Below, piece after piece: positions 41,843-49,619 of a stretch of DNA of 54,696 nt. The notes under the pieces were generated by a model, which saw only the letters and a program-made list of their open reading frames with translations, did no database searches and was not told the origin of the DNA. How positions within the stretch are numbered: position 1 is the stretch's first letter; each line of letters starts with the position of its first letter. The position numbers and the translations under genes are program-made. Origin of the DNA: an uncultured Eubacteriales bacterium (GTDB lineage: Bacteria > Bacillota > Clostridia > Oscillospirales > Oscillospiraceae); assembly GCA_900540635.1 (NCBI GenBank), contig UQGU01000012.1, positions 1 to 54,696 on the forward strand, in the 5' to 3' direction.

Positions 41843-42883
41843 TTACTTCACACGGACAACGCAGCTGACGCTCTCGCCATTATAGGTTGCCGTGATTTTC
41901 GCCACGCCCTTGCCCATAGCGGTGACAACACCGTTGCGCACCATAGCAATGCTGGAGTCGCTGGTCCGCCACTTCACATCCTCGGGCTTCAAGTCACAAT
42001 CCAACTCCAGGGTGGTGTAAACACCGATCTTGCCGAAGGTAATGTCGGACTTTTTCAGCTTCAGGGTGGTGCTGCCGGTGGTCGCTTCCGTAGCAGCCTC
42101 GGTGGCCACGGTAGCCTTCGTCGCCTCGGTGGTGGGCTCCGTCTGCGCCTCGATGGCCACGGTAACGGGGCACTTCAACGTCTGGTCACCGCAGGTGACG
42201 ACCACGTTGGTGGTGCCATTGCCCACGGCAGTGATACAGCCGTCGGCAGTCACAGTCACAACGCTCTCATCCTCGGACCGGTACTCCACGGTATCGGTGG
42301 TGTCCTCGGGGGTGACCAGCACGTGCAGCAGCCATTTTCCCCCCTCGGAAGTCAGGGTATCCACGCCGCTGGACATGGCCAGACCCGTGCAGGGAACAGT
42401 GGGAACGGTGGTCTCCTCCTCGGTGGGAAGGGTCTGCACAGTTTCCGCCGTTACGGCAGGGGCCGTGGTCTGATTTGTATCCGCTTTCTTTCCGGGAATC
42501 AGGAACTTGACCGCCAAAAACACAGTGGCTGCCAGCACCAGGGCAATGAAAATCACCAGCACCACCACAAGGCCCACATTGGTCTTCTGGGGCTCCTCCT
42601 CATCCGGGACGGAAGCGTAATAGTCGGTGTCGTCATCCTCATCGCTGACTGCGGCATTCTTCTGGGGATTGACCGCATCAAAATCAAAGACCCGCTTTGG
42701 CTCTTTTTTCTTGCTGTCGCCATTCAGCTCCTTGGTCAGGTCGTCCAAGTCAAAGTTCTCCAGCTCCGCAGGGTCTACCGCGGGCTCCTCTGCACCGCCA
42801 TCCGGCCGCCATCCGCAGATTGGACAGCAGGCGGAAGTATCCTGAAAGGCAGTGCCGCAGACTTCACAGGTGATCCGGTTCAT
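41843..42883 (-). CDS. membrane protein with zinc ribbon and Ig-like domains
   Basis: This 346-residue protein begins with a zinc ribbon (CEVCG, then CCPICGW at about residues 6-24), followed by an acidic linker and one membrane helix near 104-128. Outside lies a Thr-rich part with two BIG2-like repeats (VEYRSEDESVVTVTADGCITA; VKWRTSDSSIAMVRNGVVTA). The layout is cytosolic ribbon, helix, then surface Ig-like domains. It is divergent from the kinase-like protein, which has a matching inside-out layout. The two may act together at the cell surface, but this is inference. Confidence 0.8.
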   Translation of the reverse strand: MNRITCEVCGTAFQDTSACCPICGWRPDGGAEEPAVDPAELENFDLDDLTKELNGDSKKKEPKRVFDFDAVNPQKNAAVSDEDDDTDYYASVPDEEEPQKTNVGLVVVLVIFIALVLAATVFLAVKFLIPGKKADTNQTTAPAVTAETVQTLPTEEETTVPTVPCTGLAMSSGVDTLTSEGGKWLLHVLVTPEDTTDTVEYRSEDESVVTVTADGCITAVGNGTTNVVVTCGDQTLKCPVTVAIEAQTEPTTEATKATVATEAATEATTGSTTLKLKKSDITFGKIGVYTTLELDCDLKPEDVKWRTSDSSIAMVRNGVVTAMGKGVAKITATYNGESVSCVVRVK

Positions 42884-42957
42884 GGAATTGCCTCCTTACG
42901 GGACGTCTTTCCTTCCAAGAAAGCATCCCTAAGATATATTTGCTCTATTATCGTCAA

Positions 42958-42986
42958 ATTATACCACTTTTCTTTTCAGAAAACAA
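42958..42986 (-). promoter_or_regulatory. promoter of the zinc-ribbon gene
   Basis: On the minus strand TTGTTT (42986-42981) and TATAAT (42963-42958) are 17 bases apart. It nearly abuts the divergent promoter at 42998. Confidence 0.65.
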
Positions 42987-42997
42987 GCAGGAAACTG

Positions 42998-43026
42998 TTG
43001 ATTTTTTTGTTATTTTATTTTATGAT
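42998..43026 (+). promoter_or_regulatory. promoter of the kinase-like gene
   Basis: TTGATT (42998-43003) and TATGAT (43021-43026) are separated by a T-rich 17-base spacer, 25 bases before the ATG at 43051. Confidence 0.55.
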
Positions 43027-43050
43027 ATGGGAGTCAAGGAGGCGAAAAAA

Positions 43051-45987
43051 ATGTCTGAATCCAATCTCGTGTCCCCCCTTCTGGATGGCTTTGCTCTGGG
43101 TGCGCCCATGAGCAGTCGTCCCGGCGTGTGCTGCTGCCCCGCCATGAAGGAGGGTTCCGATCAAAAATACATCGTTAAAATTCTTTCCATGCCCGCATCC
43201 CAGACCCAGCTGGATGCGCTTCTGCTGACGGGGGCCTACAAAGACCCTGCCGCCGCTCTGGACTATTACCGCCAGAGCGCCGACGATGCCGCCGCAGAGG
43301 CAGAGTTCCTGCAGAGCATGGCAAAGCTGGAGGGCTTCTGCAGCTTTGAAGGGTGGCAAGTGGCTCCCATGAAGAAAAACCGCCTGGGCTACCATGTGTA
43401 TCTGGTGAGCCGCTACACCCGCACGCTGGAAAAGGTCATGCGCAGAACCGCCATTACCCATCTGCAGGCCGTGAATCTGGGCCTGGATATGTGCGGTGCC
43501 CTGTCCCTTTGCCGTCGGGCCGGTCAGCTTTATGTGGACCTGAAGCCCACCAACATCCTGCTGAGCGAAAACGGTCACTATGAGATCGGCGACCTGGGCT
43601 TTGTATCCACCAAGTTTCTGGACTACACATCCATGCCGGACAAGTACCTGAGCCCCTACTGTGCCCCGGAGGCCCGGGACCCCATGGCCACCCTGAACCT
43701 GACCATGGACACCTACGCTCTGGGCATGATCCTTTACCGGATCTACAACGGCGGGAAGCTGCCGGAGCTGCCGGACGATCCGGCCCGGCCCCTGGAAGCG
43801 CCCCAGTACGCTGACGAGGAGATGACCTCCATCATTCTGCGCTCCCTGGCACCGGCCAAGGAGGACCGCTGGCAGGACCCTGCGGATATGGGCCAGGCTC
43901 TGGCCGCTTACCTGCAATCCGCCGCCCCCGCAGAGGAGCCCATTGCCCCCCTGGCCCCGGAGCCCCAGAGCGCACCCCAGGCGGCTCCCGAGCAGCCCCA
44001 GCCGGGCGCTGACCAGGTCCCGGAAGTGACGGAGGGCCCCCCTGCTGAGGCGTTCCCCGCCGAGACCGTCCCGGAAACAGCTCCGGAAGAAGAGATCATA
44101 CCGGCAGAAGAGATTCCGGTCACGGATGGGCAGATGCCCCTGTCGGATGCCACCATCCGCATGGACCTGCCGGAGAGCAGCTCCCATACGCCGGATTCCT
44201 CCGTGCTGGACCAGGGGACGGTGCGCTTCTCCCCTGCGGGTATCGCCGTTGAAGAGCCTCCTGCGCCGGAGCAGCCCAAGGAGGAGGACGATGTGGTGTT
44301 CCCTGTCATCGCCCCCCAGATGCAGGACGATTTCGATCTGGACAGTGAGCTGGACGCGGTGAAGGACCTGCTGAAAACGCCAAAATATCCCACACAGCCT
44401 CCCCGGCCCGTTCGAAAGCCCGTCATGCAGAACGTCAGTCCCGTGGACGTGGAGAAGAATCGCCGCAGCAAGGCCCCGCTGACCATTGCCCTGGTGCTGG
44501 TTATCCTGATGGCCGTGGGCTTCTTCTCCTACTGGTTCTACAATAATTATTATCTGGTGTCCGTGAACGGCATCACCGTTTCCGGCAGCCAGACGGAGCT
44601 CACTGTGACCCTGGACACCCAGATCGCGGACAGTCTGCTCTCCGTCTCCTGCACGGATGCCTATGGCTCTGCCAAGGTTGCCCAGGTCTCCGGCGGCACC
44701 GCCGTATTCTCCGGTCTGAGCCCCAACGCCCTGTACAATATTCAGGTCCACGTTTCCGGCCTGCACAAGCTGACGGGGCAGATTTCTGATGTGTTCACCA
44801 CGGAGGGCCAGACGGAGGTGGTCAGCATGACCGCCGTCACCGGCCCGGACGAGGGCAGCGCCCTGGTGAACCTGACCGTCAGCGGCCACGACCCGGAGGA
44901 ATGGGTGCTCTCCGCCTCCTGTGAGGGCGAGGACAACATCATGCAGAATTTTACGGGCCACTCCGTCACCATCAAGGGCATGCACGTGGGCAAGGAATAC
45001 ACCCTTCGGCTCACCGCTGCCGACGGCTCCCAGCTGGCAGGCCAGACCACCATGAAATATACGGTGCTCAGCCTCGTCTCTGCCAGCAACCTGGAGGTCA
45101 TCTCCCGGCTGGACGGAGACCTGACCGTGGGCTGGGATGCACCGGACACCCCTGTGGAGAGCTGGACCGTCCGCTGCTACTCCGACGACTATGACGAGAC
45201 CCAGACCGTTGTATCCACCCTGGCCACCTTCCGGGGCACCAGCTATGACAAGGCCTATACCATTGAGGTCACCCCTGCCGGCATGACCCAGCCCTCCCGG
45301 CTGAACATCTCCGCCAACCCCATCACCGTCACCGACTTCCACTTCACGGAGAACGAAGAGGGTGGACTGGACGTGAGCTGGGACTTTGAAGGCAACGCCC
45401 CCAGTGAGGGCTGGCTGCTGATGTACTCCATGAACAGCTCCGATGCCACCAGCGTTGTCAAGTGCAGCGAAGCCAAGGGGACCATCGTCCCCCGCATCCC
45501 GGATACAACCTACAACATCACCCTGCAGCTGACCTCTGACACCTCCATCTTCGGCGGGACCCGGAGCTACACCACCGCCGCCGCAGAGACCTTCTCCACC
45601 CAGGGTCTGTCCGCTGACAAGATCCAGTCCCGGCTGCTCAAGACCCCGGACGGCACCAAATGGCTGGCCGACGATGTGAAGGAGGAGGATTACGCCACCA
45701 CCTTCCAGTCCGGCGATAAGCTCTCCATGGTGCTGGAGGCAACCGTCAAATTCTATGTGGAGCACGAGGACATCGACGTTATGTACGTCTATCGGGATGC
45801 CGACGGCAATCCTCTGCCCAACCTGGTATCCGAGGAAACCATCGACTGGTACGACCTGTTTTACGACGGCAAATACCAGCTGGGCGAGCTGAATCTCCCC
45901 AAGGCCCCTACAGAATCCGGCAGCTACTCCGTCACCGTGTACTTCAACGGTGCCCCGGTTGCAAACAACAGCTTCAGCATCAAATAA
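43051..45987 (+). CDS. kinase-like membrane protein with extracellular FN3-like repeats
   Basis: This 978-residue protein starts with a Ser/Thr kinase-like domain (about residues 1-290). A candidate ATP-contacting Lys is in YIVKIL near 43. The catalytic loop is YVDLKPTNILL, with Asp163, where HRD is usual. The metal site is DLG (Asp181), not DFG. The Gly-rich loop is poor, so activity is uncertain. A Pro/Glu-rich linker follows, then a membrane helix near 476-500 and about four FN3-like repeats, instead of the usual PASTA repeats. The start at 43051 lies 7 bases after AAGGAGG. It ends at a strong terminator. Confidence 0.82.
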   Translation: MSESNLVSPLLDGFALGAPMSSRPGVCCCPAMKEGSDQKYIVKILSMPASQTQLDALLLTGAYKDPAAALDYYRQSADDAAAEAEFLQSMAKLEGFCSFEGWQVAPMKKNRLGYHVYLVSRYTRTLEKVMRRTAITHLQAVNLGLDMCGALSLCRRAGQLYVDLKPTNILLSENGHYEIGDLGFVSTKFLDYTSMPDKYLSPYCAPEARDPMATLNLTMDTYALGMILYRIYNGGKLPELPDDPARPLEAPQYADEEMTSIILRSLAPAKEDRWQDPADMGQALAAYLQSAAPAEEPIAPLAPEPQSAPQAAPEQPQPGADQVPEVTEGPPAEAFPAETVPETAPEEEIIPAEEIPVTDGQMPLSDATIRMDLPESSSHTPDSSVLDQGTVRFSPAGIAVEEPPAPEQPKEEDDVVFPVIAPQMQDDFDLDSELDAVKDLLKTPKYPTQPPRPVRKPVMQNVSPVDVEKNRRSKAPLTIALVLVILMAVGFFSYWFYNNYYLVSVNGITVSGSQTELTVTLDTQIADSLLSVSCTDAYGSAKVAQVSGGTAVFSGLSPNALYNIQVHVSGLHKLTGQISDVFTTEGQTEVVSMTAVTGPDEGSALVNLTVSGHDPEEWVLSASCEGEDNIMQNFTGHSVTIKGMHVGKEYTLRLTAADGSQLAGQTTMKYTVLSLVSASNLEVISRLDGDLTVGWDAPDTPVESWTVRCYSDDYDETQTVVSTLATFRGTSYDKAYTIEVTPAGMTQPSRLNISANPITVTDFHFTENEEGGLDVSWDFEGNAPSEGWLLMYSMNSSDATSVVKCSEAKGTIVPRIPDTTYNITLQLTSDTSIFGGTRSYTTAAAETFSTQGLSADKIQSRLLKTPDGTKWLADDVKEEDYATTFQSGDKLSMVLEATVKFYVEHEDIDVMYVYRDADGNPLPNLVSEETIDWYDLFYDGKYQLGELNLPKAPTESGSYSVTVYFNGAPVANNSFSIK

Positions 45988-45994
45988 GCCTCTG

Positions 45995-46026
45995 CTGGGC
46001 GGCCGTTTGGGCCGCCCAGTTTTTTG
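45995..46026 (+). terminator. terminator of the kinase-like gene
   Basis: CTGGGCGGCC and its perfect complement form a 10-bp stem with a 5-base loop, followed by seven T residues. Confidence 0.93.
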
Positions 46027-46063
46027 TCATTGCCGATACTCCGGCTCCTCTGAAAGGGGAAGG

Positions 46064-46095
46064 AAAAGGCCTGCTGCGAACCGCAGCAGGCCTTT
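46064..46095 (-). terminator. terminator of the sugar transporter operon
   Basis: AAAGGCCTGCTGCG and its perfect complement form a 14-bp stem with a 3-base loop just past the last permease gene. The T-rich tail is on the minus strand. Confidence 0.85.
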
Positions 46096-46104
46096 GATGT
46101 GTTT

Positions 46105-46968
46105 TTATCCCTTCACCGCACCGGCAGCCACACCTTTGATGATGTACTTCTGGCAGGTCAGGTAGAAGATGATGACGGGCAGGATGCTCAGCAGGATCAG
46201 GGCCATTGTTGCGCCCATATCTACGGAGCCGTAGGAGCCCTTCAGATACTGGATATGGATGGGAATGGTCATATACTTCTTCCGGTCCAAAACCAGATAG
46301 GGAAGCAGGTAGTCGTTCCAGACCCACATGATTTCCAGAACGCCCACGGAGATCATGGTGGGCTTCATCATGGGCAGCACCACAGAGAAGAAGGTCTTCA
46401 CAGGGCCGCAGCCGTCAATAGCTGCCGCCTCCTCGATGGACAGCGGGATGGACTTGACGAAGCCGGAGAACATAAACACTGCCAAGCCTGCGCCAAAGCC
46501 CAGGTAGATAATGGGAATGGTCCAGGGGGTATTCAGGTGCAGAGTATCTGCGGTCTTGGGCAGAGTGAACATGACCATCTGGAAGGGCACCACCATGGAG
46601 AACACGCACAGGTAGTACACGATTTTGGAGAAGGCACTGCCCACCCGGGCGATGTACCAGGCCGCCATAGAGGTGCAAACCAGAATCAGGGCACTGGAAA
46701 CAACGGTAATGAACAAGCTGTAGCCAACGGACTTGGCAAAGGGGTAGTTGCCGAAGGTCATGCCCTTGACATAGTTGTCAACGCCAACAAAGGATTCTTC
46801 ATTGGGCATGGCAAAGGTCTCGGTGTTGACGTAGGCATTGGCCTTGAAGGAATTCACAAGCACCAGGAAAATGGGCAGCAGGTACACGATTGCAACCACT
46901 GCAAAAACAATGGTCAATACGGTTTTGCACCGCTTTTCTCCCTGGATGGTAGCGGGTTTCTTTGCCAT
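46105..46968 (-). CDS. sugar ABC transporter permease, MalG type
   Basis: This 287-residue inner-membrane permease has six predicted helices. The cytosolic EAA loop is SIEEAAAIDGCGPVKTFFSVVLPMM, followed by LP. It ends in the MalG-type CQKYIIKGVAAGAVKG tail. It pairs with the gene just upstream; the start overlaps the upstream stop as TAATG with GGAGGTG nearby. The nearby malQ suggests that maltodextrins are the cargo. No ATPase gene is present, so a shared MsmK-type ATPase elsewhere is expected. Confidence 0.92.
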   Translation of the reverse strand: MAKKPATIQGEKRCKTVLTIVFAVVAIVYLLPIFLVLVNSFKANAYVNTETFAMPNEESFVGVDNYVKGMTFGNYPFAKSVGYSLFITVVSSALILVCTSMAAWYIARVGSAFSKIVYYLCVFSMVVPFQMVMFTLPKTADTLHLNTPWTIPIIYLGFGAGLAVFMFSGFVKSIPLSIEEAAAIDGCGPVKTFFSVVLPMMKPTMISVGVLEIMWVWNDYLLPYLVLDRKKYMTIPIHIQYLKGSYGSVDMGATMALILLSILPVIIFYLTCQKYIIKGVAAGAVKG

Positions 46969-47867
46969 TACTGCTGCACCTCCTTATCATGGGTGGATTT
47001 CATCTGGAAAATGCCGATAATGGCAACCAGAACGAAGAACATGACGGCCTTGGCCTGTCCAACGCCCTTGGTTTTCAGGGTGTTGGAGTTGACGATGTTC
47101 AGGGCCAGCATTTCGGTGGTGTGGATGGCACCGTTGTAGGGGCGGCCATTGGTCAGGGCCAGGTTCTGGTCGTAGAGTTTAAAGGAGTTGGTCAGGGTCA
47201 GGAAGGTGCAGATGGTGATGGAAGGCATGACGTTGGGGATGATGATGTCCCACAGGGTCTTCCACTCGGAAGCACCGTCGATCTTGGCAGCCTCCAGCAT
47301 ATCCCCCGGCACCGCCTGGAGTCCGGCAATATAAATGATCATCATATAGCCGATCTGCTGCCAGGCCATGAGGATGATGAGACCCCAGAAACCGTAGGTG
47401 GAGTTCAGCAGGATGGAGGTATTATACCGGGAGAGAATGCCGTCAAAAATCATGGACCAAATATAGCCCAGAACGATGCCGCCGATCAGGTTGGGCATGA
47501 AGAACACTGTTCTGAAAATATTGGAACCCTTAATGCCCTTGGTCAGCAGGTAGGCCACGGTAAAGGCCAGAATATTGATGATCAGCAGAGAAACCAGGGC
47601 AAAGCCTGCCGTATACCAGAAGGCATGGAGGAAGCTTTCATCCGCAAAGGCCTTTACATAGTTGTTCAGGCCCGCCCAGGTCCATTTGCTGGTGGTTTTG
47701 AAGTTACAGAAAGAAAGGAACAGACCCTTTGCAAAGGGATAAAGGAACCCAATGCAGAAGGCAATAAAGGTGGGAAGCAGGAAAATGGGGAAGCACTTCT
47801 GAATGGGACGACGGACCAGAACGGAGTTCAGTGCCGCACCGTCGTTCTTTTTCTTGAATAAAGCCAT
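46968..47867 (-). CDS. sugar ABC transporter permease, MalF type
   Basis: This 299-residue permease has six helices and the EAA loop DMLEAAKIDGASEWKTLWDIIIPNV. The ATG at 47867 is chosen because it lies 8 bases from the GGAG, while the ATG at 47873 is only 2 bases away. It lies downstream of the binding protein gene, from which a strong hairpin separates it. With the MalG-type partner it forms the membrane channel. Confidence 0.92.
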   Translation of the reverse strand: MALFKKKNDGAALNSVLVRRPIQKCFPIFLLPTFIAFCIGFLYPFAKGLFLSFCNFKTTSKWTWAGLNNYVKAFADESFLHAFWYTAGFALVSLLIINILAFTVAYLLTKGIKGSNIFRTVFFMPNLIGGIVLGYIWSMIFDGILSRYNTSILLNSTYGFWGLIILMAWQQIGYMMIIYIAGLQAVPGDMLEAAKIDGASEWKTLWDIIIPNVMPSITICTFLTLTNSFKLYDQNLALTNGRPYNGAIHTTEMLALNIVNSNTLKTKGVGQAKAVMFFVLVAIIGIFQMKSTHDKEVQQ

Positions 47868-47964
47868 AGTCATCTCTCCTTTGAGGAGTACCGAGGGAAC
47901 GGCCTCCGGATATTCCGGTTTGAAAAGCTCTGACGGATCAGAGTACGGTTATGGAAACTCTGAA

Positions 47965-48001
47965 TAAAAATCGGGGCGAGCGAAACCGCTCGCCCCGATT
48001 G
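47965..48001 (-). terminator. partial terminator between binding protein and permeases
   Basis: AATCGGGGCGAGCG and its perfect complement form a 14-bp stem with a 4-base loop, followed on the minus strand by five T residues. It can stop most transcripts after the binding protein gene, leaving a smaller share to reach the permeases. Confidence 0.85.
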
Positions 48002-48023
48002 CTTGCATGGGAAAATCTTGGAA

Positions 48024-49382
48024 TTAGCCTACGTTCTTAGCGTACTGGGCGGCCCAGCCGTCAACGATGGCAGTCTCCACAGCGGCCCAATCGCCGGTGC
48101 CGGAAACGTACTGAGTCAGAGCGTCCACAACGGCGGCACGGAAGTCATCCACGCCGGGAGTCCAGTTGAAGGCCCAGGTAACGGAGTAGTTGCCGTCAGC
48201 AACCAGCTTGTTAGCGTCGGCACAGAACACGTTCTCGGGAGTCTTAGCGTTCTTGAAGGGGCAGGGACCAAACTCTTTAGCCAGCATGGTGGTGCCTTCC
48301 TCGGAGGTAACGACCCACTTCATGAAGTCCAGAGTAGCCTGGATGTCTTCGGGAGCAGCTTCCTTGTTGACAGCCCAGCAGTTCTCAGTGCCGGAGCACA
48401 GGCCAGCCTTCTCCTCGCCTTCCACACCGCAGTAGATGGGGATCATGGCCAGGTCGTCGGGGTTCATGCCGAAGGTGCCGGTCAGGTTGCTGTACTCCCA
48501 GGTACCGTTCTGGTAGAACACAGCCTCGCCCTTGCCGAACTCAGCCTCAGCCTGGTCGCCGGTAGCGGTGGTCAGGGCAGCGCCGGTGGTGGCGGAGTCA
48601 GTGGTGTACAGATCCCAGATGGCCTTGAAGTTGTCCAGGTACTTGTTGGTGATGGTGGCGGGCTGCTTGGTCACGTCGTCGTCACGGAACTGGTAGAACA
48701 GCGGCATATTCAGCAGGTGGCCGGAGAATCTCCAGGAGGAGGAGCCGTCCAGACCGGCGGAAGTAAAGGCATCGAAGCCCAGCTCGGAAGCACGGGCGTG
48801 GATGTCGTCAGCAACGGCCTTCAGGGACTCGAAGTTGGTGATCTCGTCCAGGGAGTGGCCGGCCTTTTCCAGCAGAGCCTTGTTGACGATGATGCCGAAG
48901 GACTCGTAGCAGTAGCCGATAGCCACCACGGAGCCGTCTTCGCCCTTCAGGTTGAAGTCATCGGTGGTCATTTCCTTGTAAACATCGGTGTCCCGCAGGT
49001 CCATGCACCACTCGCCGTAAGCGTCGATGGCGCCCTGGTTGCCGGCCTGGAACATAGTGGGAGCAGCGGCCTTGTCCAGCTCGGCGGTGAGGGTGTCGTC
49101 ATAGGTACCGGAAGCGGCGGTAACGACGGTGACCTTCACGCCGGTCTGCTCGGTGTAGGTCTTGGCCAGTTCCTGCCAAGCGGCATCGGCCTCAGGCTTG
49201 AAGTTCAGGTAGTAAACGGAGCCGGTAGCGGAGGCAGCAGGAGCCTCGGTCTCGGGAGCGGCAGTGGTCTCAGCAGCGGGAGCTGTGGTGGTTGCCGCGG
49301 GGGTGTCGGTCTTGGCACCGCAGCCTGCAAACAGGCCCACGATCAAGACGAGAGACAGGAGAATCGCAAGTGTTTTTTTCAT
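48024..49382 (-). CDS. sugar ABC transporter substrate-binding lipoprotein
   Basis: This 452-residue lipoprotein has a signal peptide and lipobox (LFAGCGAK) and then a Thr/Ala-rich tether. The extracellular solute-binding fold of the maltose-binding type contains QTGVKVTVVTAASG, FQAGNQGAIDAYGEW and FYQNGTWEYSN. The ATG at 49382 (MKKTLAI) lies 7 bases after GGAGG; the longer frame runs through a hairpin and the promoter. It is the first gene of the operon with two permeases. The sugar is inferred from malQ beyond the promoter. Confidence 0.92.
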   Translation of the reverse strand: MKKTLAILLSLVLIVGLFAGCGAKTDTPAATTTAPAAETTAAPETEAPAASATGSVYYLNFKPEADAAWQELAKTYTEQTGVKVTVVTAASGTYDDTLTAELDKAAAPTMFQAGNQGAIDAYGEWCMDLRDTDVYKEMTTDDFNLKGEDGSVVAIGYCYESFGIIVNKALLEKAGHSLDEITNFESLKAVADDIHARASELGFDAFTSAGLDGSSSWRFSGHLLNMPLFYQFRDDDVTKQPATITNKYLDNFKAIWDLYTTDSATTGAALTTATGDQAEAEFGKGEAVFYQNGTWEYSNLTGTFGMNPDDLAMIPIYCGVEGEEKAGLCSGTENCWAVNKEAAPEDIQATLDFMKWVVTSEEGTTMLAKEFGPCPFKNAKTPENVFCADANKLVADGNYSVTWAFNWTPGVDDFRAAVVDALTQYVSGTGDWAAVETAIVDGWAAQYAKNVG

Positions 49383-49441
49383 TTCAGTTCCTCCAAAGTA
49401 ATGATTTGCATAAATGGTGAATCCGCAGGACCTCCTAAAAA

Positions 49442-49484
49442 AGCCCTGCATGACCCGGTTTGCGCCAAACCATCCATGCAGGGC
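49442..49484 (-). other. stem-loop at the 5' end of the sugar operon message
   Basis: GCCCTGCATG pairs with CATGCAGGGC, and an inner GGTTTG/CAAACC stem sits inside. It starts within a few bases of the expected transcription start. Such 5' stems usually protect the message from decay. It does not cover the ribosome site. Confidence 0.6.
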
Positions 49485-49486
49485 AT

Positions 49487-49516
49487 ATTATACACCTAAG
49501 ATATGTGCAAAGTCAA
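49487..49516 (-). promoter_or_regulatory. sugar operon promoter
   Basis: On the minus strand TTGACT (49516-49511) and TATAAT (49492-49487) are 18 bases apart. Two direct repeats (CTAAGATATGTGCA and CTAAGAAATGTGCA on the plus strand) overlap the spacer and the region just upstream of -35. Confidence 0.7.
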
Positions 49517-49530
49517 CTAAGAAATGTGCA
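49496..49530 (-). promoter_or_regulatory. direct-repeat operator at the sugar promoter
   Basis: CTAAGATATGTGCA (49496-49509) and CTAAGAAATGTGCA (49517-49530) differ at one base and start 21 bases apart, two helical turns. One lies between -10 and -35 and the other abuts -35. This arrangement of direct repeats suits an AraC-type regulator better than a LacI-type palindrome binder. Confidence 0.5.
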
Positions 49531-49619
49531 TTTTCGGCTATCGAGACTGCCAAATTCCAGCTTCACATTTTGTTAAAAATTAACAATTTTTTGTGTTTTT
49601 GTCGAATTTAGGCCGAAAC

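Noticed and set aside
43015..45765. 916-codon minus-strand frame opposite the kinase-like gene
   Set aside because: Composition is biased to Gly, His and Val with no motif; it is a shadow.
46105..49382. ATPase subunit of the sugar transporter
   Set aside because: No Walker-type ATPase gene is present between the promoter and the terminator; a shared ATPase elsewhere is assumed.
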